Source of the DNA: Epiperipatus broadwayi
Taxonomy: Eukaryota; Onychophora; Udeonychophora; Euonychophora; Peripatidae
DNA: 64,000 bases
Reading direction: 5' to 3'
NCBI GenBank assembly: GCA_028023455.1
Contig: JAQFVV010012402.1
Span: 16,432,935-16,496,934 of the forward strand
Position numbers and translations under genes: made by a program
In this document: in pieces, positions 13,436 to 25,045 of the stretch
Position numbering within the stretch: the first letter of the stretch is position 1
How the letters are laid out: each line of letters opens with the position of its first letter
The notes under the pieces: generated by a model
The model's database searches: none
Seen by the model: only the letters and a program-made list of their open reading frames with translations
What the model was told of the DNA's origin: nothing

Positions 13436-13482
13436 CTTAGGAGCACTTTCAACTATCTTTGTAGTCTTTGTCTACTAATACT
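13436..13482 (-). ncRNA. Hammerhead-like motif (decayed)
   Basis: Minus strand, downstream of the Penelope-like stop: TTAG stem I strand, a core box damaged to TAGACAA, one extra A, a stem-loop GACTA/TAGTT, GAAA, stem III AG/CT, cleavage site CTC, then CTAA pairing with TTAG. Core changes make it probably inactive. Confidence 0.45.
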
Positions 13483-14108
13483 TTGAAAGGTTAACCTTCC
13501 CATAATTCAATGATCTTAACGTTTGCTGCTTGCCTATTGATTAAGCCCTGCTTGTATTTATATATTAGCATAGCTTCCTTTATTTTCCTTTTATTATTAT
13601 TTCTCCCAATTTGCAATATTTTTACATTAGTATAATTGAAATTAAAATCATATATACATGATTTAGTATGGTTGTAAACAATGGAAGCTGATATTTGTCT
13701 TTACATATTATTTTGCATTTTGAACCTTTTTTAATAAAAGCAAGTACTCTTTAATTCTTTTCTTCAATGTACATCTCGATTCCCTTATATATCTGTTACT
13801 ACCCCTACATATCCATTCATAAATGATCACTTTTTATTTATTAAAAAGGGTTCAAAATTTAAAACAAAATTATAAAGATAATAATAATAATGTATCAGCT
13901 TTTATTTTTTATGACCATAATAAATCGCATATATATATGGTTTTAATTTCAATTATAATAATGTAAAAATATTGCAAATTGAGAGAAATAGCAATAAAAG
14001 GAAAATAAAGGAAGTTATTCTAATATATAAATACAAGCAGGACTTAATCAATAGACAGGAAGCAAATGTTAAGATCATGGAATTATGGGAAGGTTAACCT
14101 TTCAAACT

Positions 14109-14153
14109 ATTAGTTGACAAAGACTACGACGATAGTTGAAAGTGCTCCTAAGT
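14109..14153 (+). ncRNA. Hammerhead-like motif (decayed)
   Basis: Mirror copy of the previous motif. The core box is TTGACAA (C3 and G8 changed). Then come one extra A, stem II GACTA/TAGTT with loop CGACGA, GAAA, AG-TG-CT stem III, CTC cleavage site, and stem I TTAG/CTAA. Confidence 0.5.
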
Positions 14154-14454
14154 GATGATTATATATTTTTTACTTTTCAAAAAATTTTACTATATTTACT
14201 AATATTTAATTATAAGAATCCGTTTATTGCTTTGAAAAAATATAGACATTAAATTATAACATAAGGCAGCTATCTTCATAAGAGCAGAAGGATTGTATGT
14301 GCTGTTATTTTGATAAAAGAAAACTGGTGTTTTGGTTTGAGCAGTGATCACTTTCATACCTTATTTTATTATCCTTAAAATGTACATTTAGCCATATAAT
14401 GTTTATTTAATAGCTTCTTTTATTATCTGTCTATAAATATATATCTCATTTACA

Positions 14455-14665
14455 ACCATTATCAGTTCATGGCCAAATGAAAGTCTTTTAAAATTTAAGC
14501 CTGTTTATCCAATTCATAGCTTCTTTATGCCATCAACAAACTTTTTATTTCATCTATCCATCTCACATGTGATCTCTTCTAGGTCTTATACAATCTCTTG
14601 GAATCCAGTTTAAGGCTTTGGCTTTCAATTTATTATCTTTCTTAGTAATATATCCAGTTCATCTT
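14455..14665 (-). mobile_element. RTE-type retrotransposon 3' fragment
   Basis: On the minus strand it matches the RTE tails at 22985 and 30905: a tract equivalent to LDSKRLYKT and EITCEMDR, followed by a region that in better copies encodes ETFILQWID. Decayed, 3' part only. Confidence 0.65.
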
Positions 14666-15496
14666 ATAACCAACTGCAAGCAATGAGAATTTGTTGGACT
14701 ATAAAACTGAATTATCTCAATTTGATATATTCCATTACTTTGTAGAACTAATAAAGCCATTCTCTCTGCCATCAATCTTTACTGTGTTATTCTTTTACTT
14801 TTTATTTATTATGAATCCCAAAATTATTTGTGTTTTTAATATTTGTGCCTCATTTTTTGAATTAATGATCTCTTCACATTTTCTTCTAACTTCACAATGT
14901 CCAACAATATCCCATTCAATGTTAGATAGTCCTTAATTCAGTTTGTGCAAACTTCCTTTACTTAGAAGTTATCTGCACTTATGGATATCTAAATGAAAGG
15001 CCACTGATTATTAGCAGCCTGAATCAGAAATCAGGAAATTATTAGCATCTTTTGCTTTTAGAATAACTTATTATTTTTGAATGGTGATTTTACAAGTCCT
15101 TGGTAATAAAAGCATAATTTAGTTTTGATTATCATGATTATAAATATATAATAAAAAATCATTTACACAGACATTCTTCATGCTTTCACAAAGAACTCAA
15201 GAAATATTTCAGTTAAGAACTTCATATACCTGAGAAGAAAGACCATAAAGTTTCTTAGTTTTAATGCTGGCTGAAGCATATTTGGTGACTAATCCATCCA
15301 TTTTTATTTAGCTTATGAATAATCACATTGTAGCAACAGTCACAATGACAAGAACATAGTAAAATGGGCATAAGATATTTGTCCTGCTCTATTAAAACCA
15401 AGTAGGCCATTTCATAAATAATTTACTAGCCAAAACTAAAAGTTTACTTCCTATGTTTCTCAAACCAAGGCAGATTTCTATGTTACAAATTAATGT

Positions 15497-15893
15497 AATA
15501 ACTGAAACACACAGGCTTAATATATACCTGTGTTTATATATGTAATATATAGGGTATATGAGCACAGATTTTCACATGACCCACCACTCTTCACACTATC
15601 TCATAACACTGATACACTTGAACACATATATGTTGAAAAGATAAATAATCACCAATATATGTATTTCATATATGTGTAGAGATGGTAATCTGGACCAACT
15701 GATGATTGCTGGTTTAGCATGAAATACGTATATTGGTGATTATTTATCTTTTCAACATATACATGTCCAAGTGTATCAGTGTTATGAGATAGTGTGAAGA
15801 GTGGTGGGTCATGTGAAAGTCTGTGCTCATGTACCCTATATATTACATATATATAAACACAGGTATATATTAAACCTGTGTGTTTCAGTTATT
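15497..15893. repeat. Foldback repeat with hammerhead-like centre
   Basis: Arms 15497-15674 and 15720-15893 are inverted copies, with the outermost AATAACTGAAACA exactly mirrored. The centre holds a hammerhead-like motif. The right arm is repeated directly at 16139-16325, and the family recurs at 18511-19048 and 39583-39681. Confidence 0.85.
15692..15738 (+). ncRNA. Hammerhead ribozyme candidate, intact core
   Basis: Stem I strand ACCAA, core CTGATGA, stem II TGCT/AGCA with a T.T pair at its base, GAAA, short stem III ATA/TAT with loop CG, cleavage site ATA after 15732, and TTGGT closing stem I with ACCAA. All conserved core bases are present. Confidence 0.6.
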
Positions 15894-16138
15894 TCATAAT
15901 AGAGATGTCTTCCCATCCCTTGTATATGTATTAAATGGATTATGTTCTGTACATAAGGGGTCAGATCGACCTTAGGTCAACATGGGTGTGACAAGAATCT
16001 TGGCCTCAGTGTGGCCTTTGAGTGTTCCATCATCAGATTTTCAGTTGGATGGACAGTTGAAGAGTTGGAGTGTGGAGTAGATTGAAGCCTGTCCATTAAA
16101 GTATAAGGTTTGGCTATCTTAATATATATCTGAGCACT

Positions 16139-16325
16139 TATAGCATATATGTGTAGAGATGACAATCTGGACCAACTGATGATTGCTGGTTTAGCATGAA
16201 ATACGTATATTGGTGATTATTTATCTTTTCACATATATGTGTTCAAGTGTATCAGTGTTATGAGATAGTGTGAAGAGTGGTGGGTCATGTGAAAGTCTGC
16301 GCTCATATACCCTATATATTAATGT
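16139..16325 (+). repeat. Direct copy of the 15.7-15.9 kb arm
   Basis: Almost identical to 15670-15845, including the hammerhead-like motif. The 245 bp between (15894-16138) belong to no family I recognise apart from its last 60 bp, which match the centre of the 18511-19048 foldback. Confidence 0.8.
16169..16215 (+). ncRNA. Hammerhead ribozyme candidate, intact core
   Basis: Same bases as the motif at 15692-15738: stem I ACCAA/TTGGT, CTGATGA, TGCT/AGCA, GAAA and ATA cleavage site (after 16209). Confidence 0.6.
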
Positions 16326-16489
16326 AATATAAAATAATAAACATCACATGATCACCATTTCTTATGCTTGCTTATAACTGTTGTTAAAACAGGCAAAACT
16401 CTCTGTATGTATTGCCATTCAATGCAAGCCAGAGTGGATACCAGAAGGCTTGTGCATAAAATCCCCATCTAGTGCTTACTCATCCAATA

Positions 16490-16531
16490 TCACTGAACTA
16501 GTTTCTGGTTTGTGGCCTTCATCAGTGAGGG
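16490..16531 (-). ncRNA. Hammerhead-like motif
   Basis: Minus strand: CTGATGA intact (16519-16525), extra A, eroded stem II GG/CC, GAAAC, and TA loop before GTT. Stem I pairing is poorer than in the + strand copies. Confidence 0.45.
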
Positions 16532-17090
16532 CCTTGGATTTGAAAGCACTGCACCTAGATCTTAGAACCTAATGCAATCCTCCAGCAGCCATCTTTTATC
16601 TCCACTTAACTACAAAACTATGAATCTTAAATTGAAAACACTATTATTTTCAATCCAAGCTCATTAGCTTATATAGTCATATAGGTCTTAACTCAGTTCA
16701 GTACCTATACATTTTGGTGACTTTGGTTTTTCCATTGATTACTCTGGCTTGCACTGAGTGGGAATACATATAGAGTTTTGCCTGTTTTAACAACAGTTAT
16801 AAGCAAGCATAAGAAACGGTGATCATATGATGTTTATTGGCTTAAAACCAATCCTGCCTAATAGGATAGTGGTGGCTATGGTTATTAAAAAACCAAAGTC
16901 ACCAAAATGTATAGGTATTGAACTGAGTTCAGACCTATATGACTATATAAGCTAATGAGCTTGGATTGAAAATATTACAGTGTTTTCAATTTAAGCCTCA
17001 TAGTTTTGAATTTAAGTGGAGATAAAAGATGGCTGCTGGAGGGTTGCATTAGATCCTAAGATCTAGGTGCAGTGCTCTCAGATCTAAGCC

Positions 17091-17131
17091 TCCTCACTGA
17101 TGAAGGCCATAAGCCAAAAACTAGTCTGGGA
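17091..17131 (+). ncRNA. Hammerhead-like motif
   Basis: CTCA, CTGATGA, extra A, GGC/GCC stem II, AAAA in place of GAAA, AC-TA-GT stem III, cleavage site GTC after 17126, TGGG pairing with CTCA. The G12 change would abolish activity. Confidence 0.5.
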
Positions 17132-17548
17132 ATATTGGATGAGTAGGCATTGGATAGGGATTTTATGCACAAGCCTTCTGGCATCCATTGATTTCTCTGT
17201 TTAGCACAGGTGGCACTACTATATGGAGTTTTGCTCTGCTTTGTTTATAAACAATTATGTGCTAGTATTGGAGATGTGATCATGTGATGCTTGCTGGTTT
17301 AACACCAATCCTGCCTAATAGGGTAGTGGTGGCTATGATTGTTAAAGAGCCAAAGACACCAAAATGTATGGGTGCTGAACTGAGTTCAGACCCATATGAC
17401 TATATAGGCTATTGACCTTAGATTGAAAATATTTTTTGTGTTTTCAATTTCATGCTCATAGTTTTGTAATTAAGTAGAGATAAAAGATGGTTGCTATAGG
17501 GTTGCATTAGATCCTAAGATCTAGATGCAGTGCTCTCAGATCCAAAGC

Positions 17549-17590
17549 TCCTCACTGACAAAGGCCACAAGCCAGAAACTAGTCTGTGGA
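17549..17590 (+). ncRNA. Hammerhead-like motif
   Basis: Same family as 17091 with GAAA intact but the core box changed to CTGACAA. Stem II is GGC/GCC with loop CACAA, the cleavage site is GTC after 17584, and stem I is TCCTCA/TGTGGA with one mismatch. The two sister units have different core lesions, which suggests independent decay of a once functional motif. Confidence 0.5.
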
Positions 17591-17768
17591 TATTGGATGA
17601 GTAGGCATTGGATAGGGATTTTATGCACAAGCCTTCTGGCATCCATTGATTACTCTGTTTAGCACAGGTGGCACTATTAAATGGAGTTTTGCTCTGCTTT
17701 GTTTATAAACAATTATATGCTAGTATTGGAGATATGATCATGTGATGCTTGCTGGTTTGATACATCTT

Positions 17769-17880
17769 GTCTTGCATTGGTGGATGAGAGGTCAGCGCGA
17801 CTGACTTGCACTTGCAGGCAGTTGCCCGGGTTGCGGGTTCGCGTCCCGGCCAATGCTATGACACTTAAAAAAAAAAACTA
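17769..17880 (+). mobile_element. tRNA-derived SINE, subfamily A, with 9-bp target duplication
   Basis: ATACATCTT at 17760-17768 is repeated at 17881-17889. Between them lie TGCATTGGTGG, a diverged A box, a B box GGTTCGCGTCC inside GGGTTGCGGGTTCGCGTCCC, and an A tail of 11. It inserted into the third unit of the 457-bp array. Confidence 0.9.
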
Positions 17881-18606
17881 ATACATCTTCAAAAGATTGT
17901 AGGCCCTCAAAACTGTATATTTATCAAAACTACAGGCAGCCATTTTGATTTACTGGAAAACTCACAAATACCTTTAAGATTACAAAATTAACTTTATTTT
18001 ATAGAACATATTATACTAAACAGATAGCAAGCAATGACAAATAATCTAATGTGATCGTAGTTGCTTAATAGCAAGTTCCTTTACTTTGTCTTTAGGCAGA
18101 ACTTATAAAACCTACACACATGTATATATAACATTAAAGTTTCAAATCAATAGCACTATACAATAAATATTTAAAATACTCTATAACCAAACATAAGTCA
18201 AAATTTATCTAGAATAAAGTGGCTATTTATTCTCGTACTCCATATATATAGAATTTAGAGCAAAAGACTTTAGTTAAAAGGAATAAATATTTAAATAAAT
18301 CCACAACATTGTATTTAAATATATTTCAATTGATTTATTTATAATAGTTAGCATGCTTGAGAGTTAGAAAGAATTTTAAATATCTATTGTTTACCGATTT
18401 TAATTTCAAATGTTATTTATTTATTAATTATTGGAGATATTCTATTATATGCATATATATATATAATATTTAAATATATTTATATTGACTATATTAAACT
18501 TAATGTAATTATAAGGAACTTGGACGCAGACTTTTAAGCTTCCTACATCTATCCAATCCATCTTATACAACTGAAACACATGACCATATACATGTGAAAA
18601 AGATAA

Positions 18607-18656
18607 ATAATCAATATCCGCATTTCATGCTGAAGCAGCACTCATCACTTGGTCCA
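18607..18656 (-). ncRNA. Hammerhead-like motif
   Basis: Minus strand: ACCAA, core GTGATGA (C3 to G), stem II TGCTG/CAGCA closed by a G.T pair, GAAA, stem III AT/AT, cleavage site ATA, TTGAT pairing with stem I. This is the best stem II of the family. Confidence 0.55.
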
Positions 18657-18731
18657 GATCACCATCTCCCACACATATATACAAACAATGCTCAGTTTAT
18701 GAGTTGGAAAGTGAAGAAGATTGAAGCTTTT

Positions 18732-18827
18732 TTTTTTCCATATGTCATAGCATCGGCCGGGACGCGAACCCACACCCGTCTGCACCCAACTACTTGCTTG
18801 CAAGGCGGGTGCGATGACCTCACAGCC
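18732..18827 (-). mobile_element. tRNA-derived SINE, subfamily B, 5' truncated
   Basis: Minus strand: ...GCAAGCAAGTAGTTGGGTGC, B box GGTTCGCGTCC, GCCGATGCTATGACATATGG, A tail (T run 18729-18738). The head beyond GAGGTCATC is missing. Uninterrupted host repeat sequence is seen at 16080-16110. Confidence 0.8.
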
Positions 18828-18902
18828 ATTAAAGTTTGAAAATTTGCTATCTTAATATAAATTGAGCACTGATTGTATATGTGTGTGGGAGATGCTGATC
18901 TG

Positions 18903-18948
18903 GATCAACTGATAAGTGTTGATTCAGCATGAAATACATATACTGAAG
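18903..18948 (+). ncRNA. Hammerhead-like motif
   Basis: Core CTGATAA (G8 to A), stem II about TGTTG/CAGCA, GAAA, ATA-C-TATA stem III region. Stem I ATCAA/CTGA is weakened. Confidence 0.45.
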
Positions 18949-19153
18949 ATCATTTATATTTTTCACATGTATGTGGACTTGTGTTTCAGTTGCATAAGTT
19001 GGATTGGATGGGTATAGGGAGCTTGAAGTCTGGGTTCAAACCCTTATATATATGTGTGTGTGTGTTGACTATATAATGTTATGATCACATTATAAAGTGC
19101 GTTTAACAATCATGAAATAATTACTAATCTTTATTTCTTTATCTTTTTTCAAG

Positions 19154-19266
19154 CTGTTGATGTGATTGAAGTAACTATAAAATATACAGATCGATCTTTT
19201 GATAAAGCATACGAAGATACTACTAGTTGGCAGTATAACAATCTGGTGAAAGAAGTGACACAGATG
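19154..19266 (+). CDS. SEA/EGF membrane protein, exon 2 (SEA domain, first part)
   Basis: Acceptor TTTTTTCAAG|CTGTT, donor ATG|GTATGA. Phase 1 in, phase 0 out. It encodes VDVIEVTIKYTDRSFDKAYE and then a helix ending VKEVTQM: the first beta strand (V.V.I.Y.DR.F...Y.D..S..Y..L) and first helix of a SEA domain. SEA domains are extracellular, often next to O-glycosylated regions, and many self-cleave into two non-covalently joined halves. The fit of frame and domain order with exons 1 and 3 supports the exon strongly despite its small size. Confidence 0.85.
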
Positions 19267-19562
19267 GTATGACTGATGTGCATACATACATATAAATTAT
19301 TTTCAATGTTTCGATATTATGTAATACTTTGAGATTAATTCTTAAACTATTAGTTTGTTAGGTAAATTAAATAATCTCAATCCAAACCATAAGACAATAA
19401 TGTTTTAGAAACAAGAAAGGACCGCATTATCTTTTTACTTCAATTTCTTATATAGAAGTTTGTCTGAAATACTTTTGGAAAGAAAGCATGACTTTTAAAT
19501 CAATCAGTTTACTTTTTTAAAGCTATTTTAAATTGATTTATATTATTTAATATATATATATA

Positions 19563-20010
19563 CACGTGATCAAAGTAATGGAAACCAGTCATATTAGCAT
19601 AATCGTTTCGCACTATGATTGTAGAAATAGGAATACATAATTTTTTATAAAAAAAATTCTAAAATTGCCATAAAAAGCATCCAATAGAAAGTTGACATAA
19701 ATATGTGTAAAGAATTATCAGATATATCTGAGTTCAAAAGTGGTAAAATCACGGTGTTGGCTAAATGGAGGTTCAAATTGCGGCACTGTTTAATATTTAA
19801 TGATTGGAAACCTCAGTAATGAATGCTACATTTACTATAAATAATAGAATGAAAACTCTAAAACCAATTAAGAATATAAAATCAGTGCTTATGGGTACTG
19901 TTGGATTATGAAGTCATAATTTAAAAAAGACTCCAGTAATCCAAATGCACTTTAGACTTAAATACTCAACTTTTAATGTATATCTAAACAAAATCATGAG
20001 CTTTAGAAAC
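19563..20010 (+). pseudogene. Tc1/mariner-type transposon remnant
   Basis: After a TATATA run the sequence CACGTGATCAAAGTAATGGAAACC resembles a Tc1-like terminal repeat next to a TA target. About 130 bp further a decayed frame reads KELSDISEFKSGKITVLAKW, close to the N-terminal helix-turn-helix (SEFERGKIVGL type) of Tc1 transposases. Several stops follow. I could not find the opposite terminal repeat, so it looks truncated. Confidence 0.6.
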
Positions 20011-21044
20011 AAAATATTTATAGATGAATAGGCATTTTTGAGTCACTATTATTTTTCCAAATGAATAATACAACATGAAAATAATGCTATTAACAGCATA
20101 AATAGAAGACAACAAATTATTAAAAGCATTTTATATGATCTGGTACATTAATTGCACTTTTCTCAATTATTTGAAAAGGTTTACAATTAAAAATAATTAT
20201 GAGTATTTCACGTATGAACCACACTATCTTTTCCAGCTGTGAAACATAATACTGAACAATCATGATGTTGATAGCAACATCATAGTATTATCATGGTTCA
20301 ATCATTATTTTGTATAAAGATATAATTTCAGTCTATTTGAACATTTTTGCAACTATATGTACCTATAAGAAAAAACAAGAGCTGCTATCTATTCTAATGC
20401 CATCTATAGTGAGGCTGAATAGTAAGTTATTATCAAATCATAATCCATTAAAATCATCCTTAGACTAATTTCTGCCTTTTGTATCTTTATTATTGAGATT
20501 TAGGATTCAAAACTGTATGTATTTCAGTTTTATATCTAGTAACTATGCTTAATTCTATTTTAATATATATATATATATAGCAGTAAATCACCCCACATGG
20601 TTAAGAAATCCAGTACCGCCCTCTGTGAACTAATATATAAATACATTAGAGTTCGTATTTATATATATATACCACAGATTGAACCTCTGATACTACTATA
20701 AATAATATAAAAACATTGTAATAGAGATCAAAAAATAAAATTAACTTAAATAAATTACACTTTAGTATTATAATCAGGATATCAAACTAAGAAGCATTGA
20801 AATTATGTTTGGTTTATTTAGATTAATAATATTTTTTAATCTCAGTTGCAATAGTTTTATATTATATCTATATATAACCGGATTTAAGTCTTATATCTGA
20901 GTTATGAATAATATAATAATCTCTAGACTAATAAAAGATTACTAATAATCATTAGCATATTTATTCAAAGTGAATGATGTTAAAAATTATGAATGCAGGC
21001 AGTTTAATACTTATAGATCTAACTGTAATACATATATGTCATTA

Positions 21045-21150
21045 AAAAACAGTCAACATTTAGACAATCCCAATATCAATAATAATCAACAATTTCAAAC
21101 TGTTGTCAAAGCAACCTCCTTTTAACAATAAAAATGGAATCCCTTTATAT
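21045..21150 (+). repeat. Partial copy of the 35.3-35.9 kb tandem repeat
   Basis: The bases around CATTTAGACAATCCCAATAT and the following 80 bp match both units at 35281 and 35633. Confidence 0.8.
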
Positions 21151-21329
21151 ATATATAATACATAATAAAGAGAATGCCAATATTTCTAAACAAGCTTATT
21201 TTATCATTATTTTTATTTTTTATTTTTTATATGATAAATGCTATAAGAAAAAGCATTCAAATCTTTATCTATGATTGTCCATTAATTAATTTAAAAAATA
21301 ATTGTAATAACAATAAAAATAATAAATAT

Positions 21330-21497
21330 AACAATAACAAACTATTATATACAGTCTTTCAATTCGCACAAGTACTTTTGGTGAACCATAATAAAAGAAC
21401 AATTAAGGAGGCAATTTTAATAAATGGAAATAAAATGAATATAATTAATAGACAAGCTGCTAACAATAAAATTCAGGATTCATGGATTTTGAGTTGA
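21330..21497 (+). pseudogene. Penelope-like protein C-terminal fragment
   Basis: Open to the stop at 21495; the last 40 residues include TIKEAILINGNKMNIINRQ and end QDSWILS. This matches the final block (R.IKEAI.I......NRQ.A......W) of Penelope-like elements at 13440 and 36100. The preceding 60 codons are low-complexity Asn-rich and probably not original. It is a fragment with no start that belongs to a gene. Confidence 0.65.
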
Positions 21498-22984
21498 TGT
21501 TTTTGCTTTATTTTGAATTTAACGACAGTTGGGGTAAGTTAAGGAATTAACGGAAAGTATATCTGTGGATTGAAAGACTGTATATAATAGTTTATTATTG
21601 TTATATTTATTATTTTTATTGTTATATATATATATATGAAAATATACTAGAAAAAATTACCATCAGGTGTTAAAATATCTGAACAATTGCATCTGTTAAA
21701 AATTATTAATTTATAATATATGTATGTGATAGTTGAGAACATTAGCTCCAAAAGTACTATCATTTTCTCTAAAATAATGATGTTGTTTGAATATATCATC
21801 ATTTCATAATCTAAAATTTATTTTAAAAATATGTGTATATTATATTTCAACAATGGTTTTTAAAATCATTTGATCTAAATAATATTAAATCTTGTAGGTC
21901 ATGAGGTAAAAAAAAGCTGATATCCACTGACATGTCTTAAAAATATAAGGCTTTTTTTAAAAGAAGCCATTGTTCAAATATTATATAATTCTATTTCACA
22001 TACAACATGTGAACGATACTCTTACAGCATGTTAGTAAATATATCACAGTAACACTTGTAGTTTTTCCAGCCCTGTATGTGTCAATAACTAATTTTCTAT
22101 AGAATAAGCCTCTACATTATTTTGCAAAATAGTATTGAAGTGCCTAATTAAAACCATTTGCATATTATAACTTAAATTATTGCATGCAATTATTTTTTTC
22201 AGAATGTATCTTACAATTGCTTAAAGTACCTATAAAATTTATGTTTAATTAAAGTAGCACCTGGTAGATGCTATTGTTGGGTAATTGAATTATAACTATG
22301 TAAAACTTGAATTTTCTAATTTCATGTTAAAACGTCGTAATCATTTAGTTATATACATTTGATGCCACTTCCATAGTTTATTTTTTAAATTAAAAACACA
22401 TTAGTCTTAAATTAATTTATTTATAATGAGTTTATTTTATCTTTTTAATATTCTAGTTTGATATTCATTTAAATTTACTTATTTTCAGAAAAAAATAATT
22501 GCAGTGCTGTATTAGTATGAAATGTTAATTATTTCTTATAGTACTTTGGATATAATGGGTTACAACTTTTATCAAAGATTTTTTTATTCAGATTAATGAA
22601 CACAGAGCTTAGCTTTATTAACATTTTTTACGTGTGTGTGTGGGTGCGCATGCGTTTAAAACCAGTAGTTAGAGTTAGTAATTTATATAAATATGAACTT
22701 TTGAGATATTTTTGAAATTTAGGCAAATATTTTTTCTTTTAAGAGCAGTAATAGATAAAAGAATTTTTTTTTTAAAAAAAAAATTCACTTAATGATTAAA
22801 AAATATCATTTTTCTTTTAATGGAATATAATCATACTTAAAAGTAATGAAATTATTCATACTTTTTTTCCCTTTATTATTATTATTTTTCTAAAACAACA
22901 ATGATTCCGTGAAAAAAATTAAAGTTTTATAACTACTGGAAAGTTTTGCATTAAATTGTTTGAAAAATTATTAGTTTTATATAT

Positions 22985-23180
22985 AAGTAATAAAACTGGA
23001 TTCCAAGAGATTGTAAAAGACCCAGAAAGAGACCACATGTGAGATGGGTGGATGAAATAAGAAAGTGTGCAGGGGTGATGGGGAGAAGAGAAGCTAAAGA
23101 TAGGAAAAGATGGATTGAACTTGGAGAGACCTTCATCCTGCAGTGGATTGATAATGTTTGTTGATGATGATGATGATGAA
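22985..23180 (+). mobile_element. RTE-type retrotransposon 3' end with (GAT)n tail
   Basis: Encodes, in one frame, LDSKRL, RPRKRPHVRWVDEIRK, RKRWIELGETFILQWIDN and then a stop, followed by a (GAT)n tail at 23160-23178. RTE elements usually end in such short repeats. It is the cleanest RTE tail here. A minus-strand frame over the same bases is a shadow. Confidence 0.8.
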
Positions 23181-25045
23181 AAAAATGTAAACAGTCGACT
23201 TGTATGCAAAGATCTTTTCAACAGATCCTCATAGAGGTGCATTGAAAGAAAAAGAAATACTTATCAATCTGTAATTTCTGAATGATAAAAATTCGAGTTG
23301 TTTTCATCTTTATTTTGTTTGCTAAGAATAGCTAGATATCCAATTACTGATCAATATGGAATACTAAACTGGATTGGATATAGAGCATTATCTGGAAAAA
23401 AATATCAAGTTTGATTGAACCTGAAAAAAGTTTCAAGATTTACTTAACCTAGATTGTGACTCAGAGAAGTGCAGCAGGTGGTTAGGCTACTATTACCCAA
23501 TGGGGTAAATCTGGTATATATAGTATTTAGATATATTATTTTTACAACTATAATCCAAAATTATTGGGCAATCATTATTATGGAGAGAAACTTTTAAAGT
23601 TTTTTACTTTTTTGAATGCTCATAGATATGGTTTGTGACATAGTATGCCAGTTTGATTATCTGATTTTGTTTTTAGACATCATTATTCTGAAGATAAAAG
23701 ACAAGTATTGAATAATTTGTTCATATAAAATATTTTATAGGTGACTAACAGTACTCATTTCCCTCCTTAAAAATTACATTTTTCTAACAAATAAAAAATT
23801 TGAAATTTATTTAATCTGGTAAATCTAAATTTTCAAACAAATTATGATCAAAATTATAAATTATTTCTTAAATAAATCTATTTATTCATAAATAAAATAT
23901 ATGTTTATCTATTTATAAATCAATAAATTTAAATTAAAATCAAACTAGATATTAAAGTTGAAAACTAAACTGAGAGGTTATTATGTTCTTATTGAACTTA
24001 GATATCATATTTGTAGACAGATTCAATTTTGACTTAATGCTCAACTATAGTTTTTAAAATAGATTTTTTTTTTGTGACTTGATTTTAATGAGGGAGGGGG
24101 GGAGGATCGTATAAAAATTTTAAAAAAATGTGATTGACATATAATTAAGACAGTTGAGATTTTAGCAAATAGCAGCACTGTGCACCCAAAAAATAATTTT
24201 ATAAATTATATGATTTATAAAACACTATTAATCTTGAAATATGCAATTGACCTACAGTTTATTTTTAGTTGATATTTTAATTTACAGGTAATGTTAAAGT
24301 AATTTCTGTTACAACCATATGTTAGTGTATTCAGTGATTTTAGATTTGTATATTCATACATTTTAAATAAAATATTAAATAAAACTTTGAAGATATAAAG
24401 ACTATAGTTTGATTATGCTTTTATTGCTCCTTTTAAAATTATGAACACGAATATTTTAAACAAAGAGTGGAGTCATGTGATATATGACACTATTTTTTAT
24501 GAATATATATTAAATCTGATAAAGATGAGACAGAAATAACTTCAGTATTAAGTTGTGAATTTGAAGTCGTCCAAGTTCACATAATAACAATAACAAAATA
24601 CGTAATTTATATTTTTGGAATAAAAAATGTTTTTTTAAAAGAGCAAAAACAAATTGCTTATAATAAGTTATAAATAAATATAATATTCTTGCTTGCTTGC
24701 AACCATATATTGTTATTATTATTTACTTTTAGCTATTTACATTATACGTAACTTATATTAGCATGTTAAATCACCATCATATACTAGATATACATTATAT
24801 TTTTCAGGGGTTTTCAATTTTATATGTACGCACATATAATTTAATATAAATATACCAAATATACTGTATGCATTAAAACAAAGTTAAATTATATAATTTG
24901 AAGATAAGTAAAGATAAAAGGTAGATATATGTCAAGTCATTGTCTTAGATAGATTAGGGAGATAAGTAAAAAAACAGTAATAGATGATTAAAGGAAGTAT
25001 TCGTCAAAATAAATAGATAAGTTGAAAATAAAAGAACGAGTAGTT

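Larger units (their letters stand above)
13363..14220. mobile_element. Head-to-head pair of truncated Penelope-like elements
   Basis: Two copies of one sequence of about 380 bp diverge from a centre near 13840. Left copy (minus strand) and right copy (plus strand) each encode the end of a Penelope-like protein. In the left copy a GIY-YIG endonuclease remnant (RYIRESRCTLKKRIKEY, near 13800) is followed by KRKIKEAMLIYK and GLINRQAANVKIIELWEG, then a stop. The 3' non-coding ends carry a hammerhead-like motif and point outward. Both copies have stops. Penelope-like elements often insert with a truncated inverted extra copy, which fits this layout. Confidence 0.75.
16335..17760. repeat. Inverted plus tandem repeat array, unit about 457 bp
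   Basis: Two full + strand units start at about 16821 and 17278, and a third begins at 17736 (spacing 457 and 458). A unit in minus orientation occupies 16440-16730. Its outer ends 16340-16437 and 16738-16835 form a 98-bp inverted repeat. Each unit carries a hammerhead-like motif followed by a shared 3' end ending near TTGCTCTGCTTTGTTTATAA. Partial pieces recur at 53891-54090. A Penelope-like terminal repeat is the best guess, from the ribozyme motif and the inverted-tandem layout. No coding part is visible. Confidence 0.7.
18511..19048. repeat. Foldback repeat split by a SINE
   Basis: The left end ATAAGGAACTTGGACGCAGA mirrors the right end ...CTGGGTTCAAACCCTTAT. The arms (about 220 bp) hold opposed hammerhead-like motifs, and a SINE sits in the loop. 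Same family as 15497-15893. Confidence 0.8.
8182..19153 (+). other. Intron 1 (about 11 kb)
   Basis: Bounded by GTAAGT and TTTTTTCAAG; joins phase 1 to phase 1. It contains an AT hairpin, a Penelope-like palindrome, an RTE tail, tandem and inverted repeats with hammerhead-like motifs, and two SINEs, listed separately. 8500-13360 is AT-rich without any element I can name. 11440-11515 is a decayed relative of the right arm at 45921-46083. Confidence 0.8.

Noticed and set aside
17800-17860. tRNA gene suggested by the B box GGTTCGCGTCC
   Set aside because: No cloverleaf with acceptor and anticodon stems could be formed; poly(A) tail, target duplication and other copies show a SINE.
22919-23242. 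Minus-strand open frames over the RTE tail
   Set aside because: Shadows of the plus-strand RTE sequence, which shows the conserved protein end.
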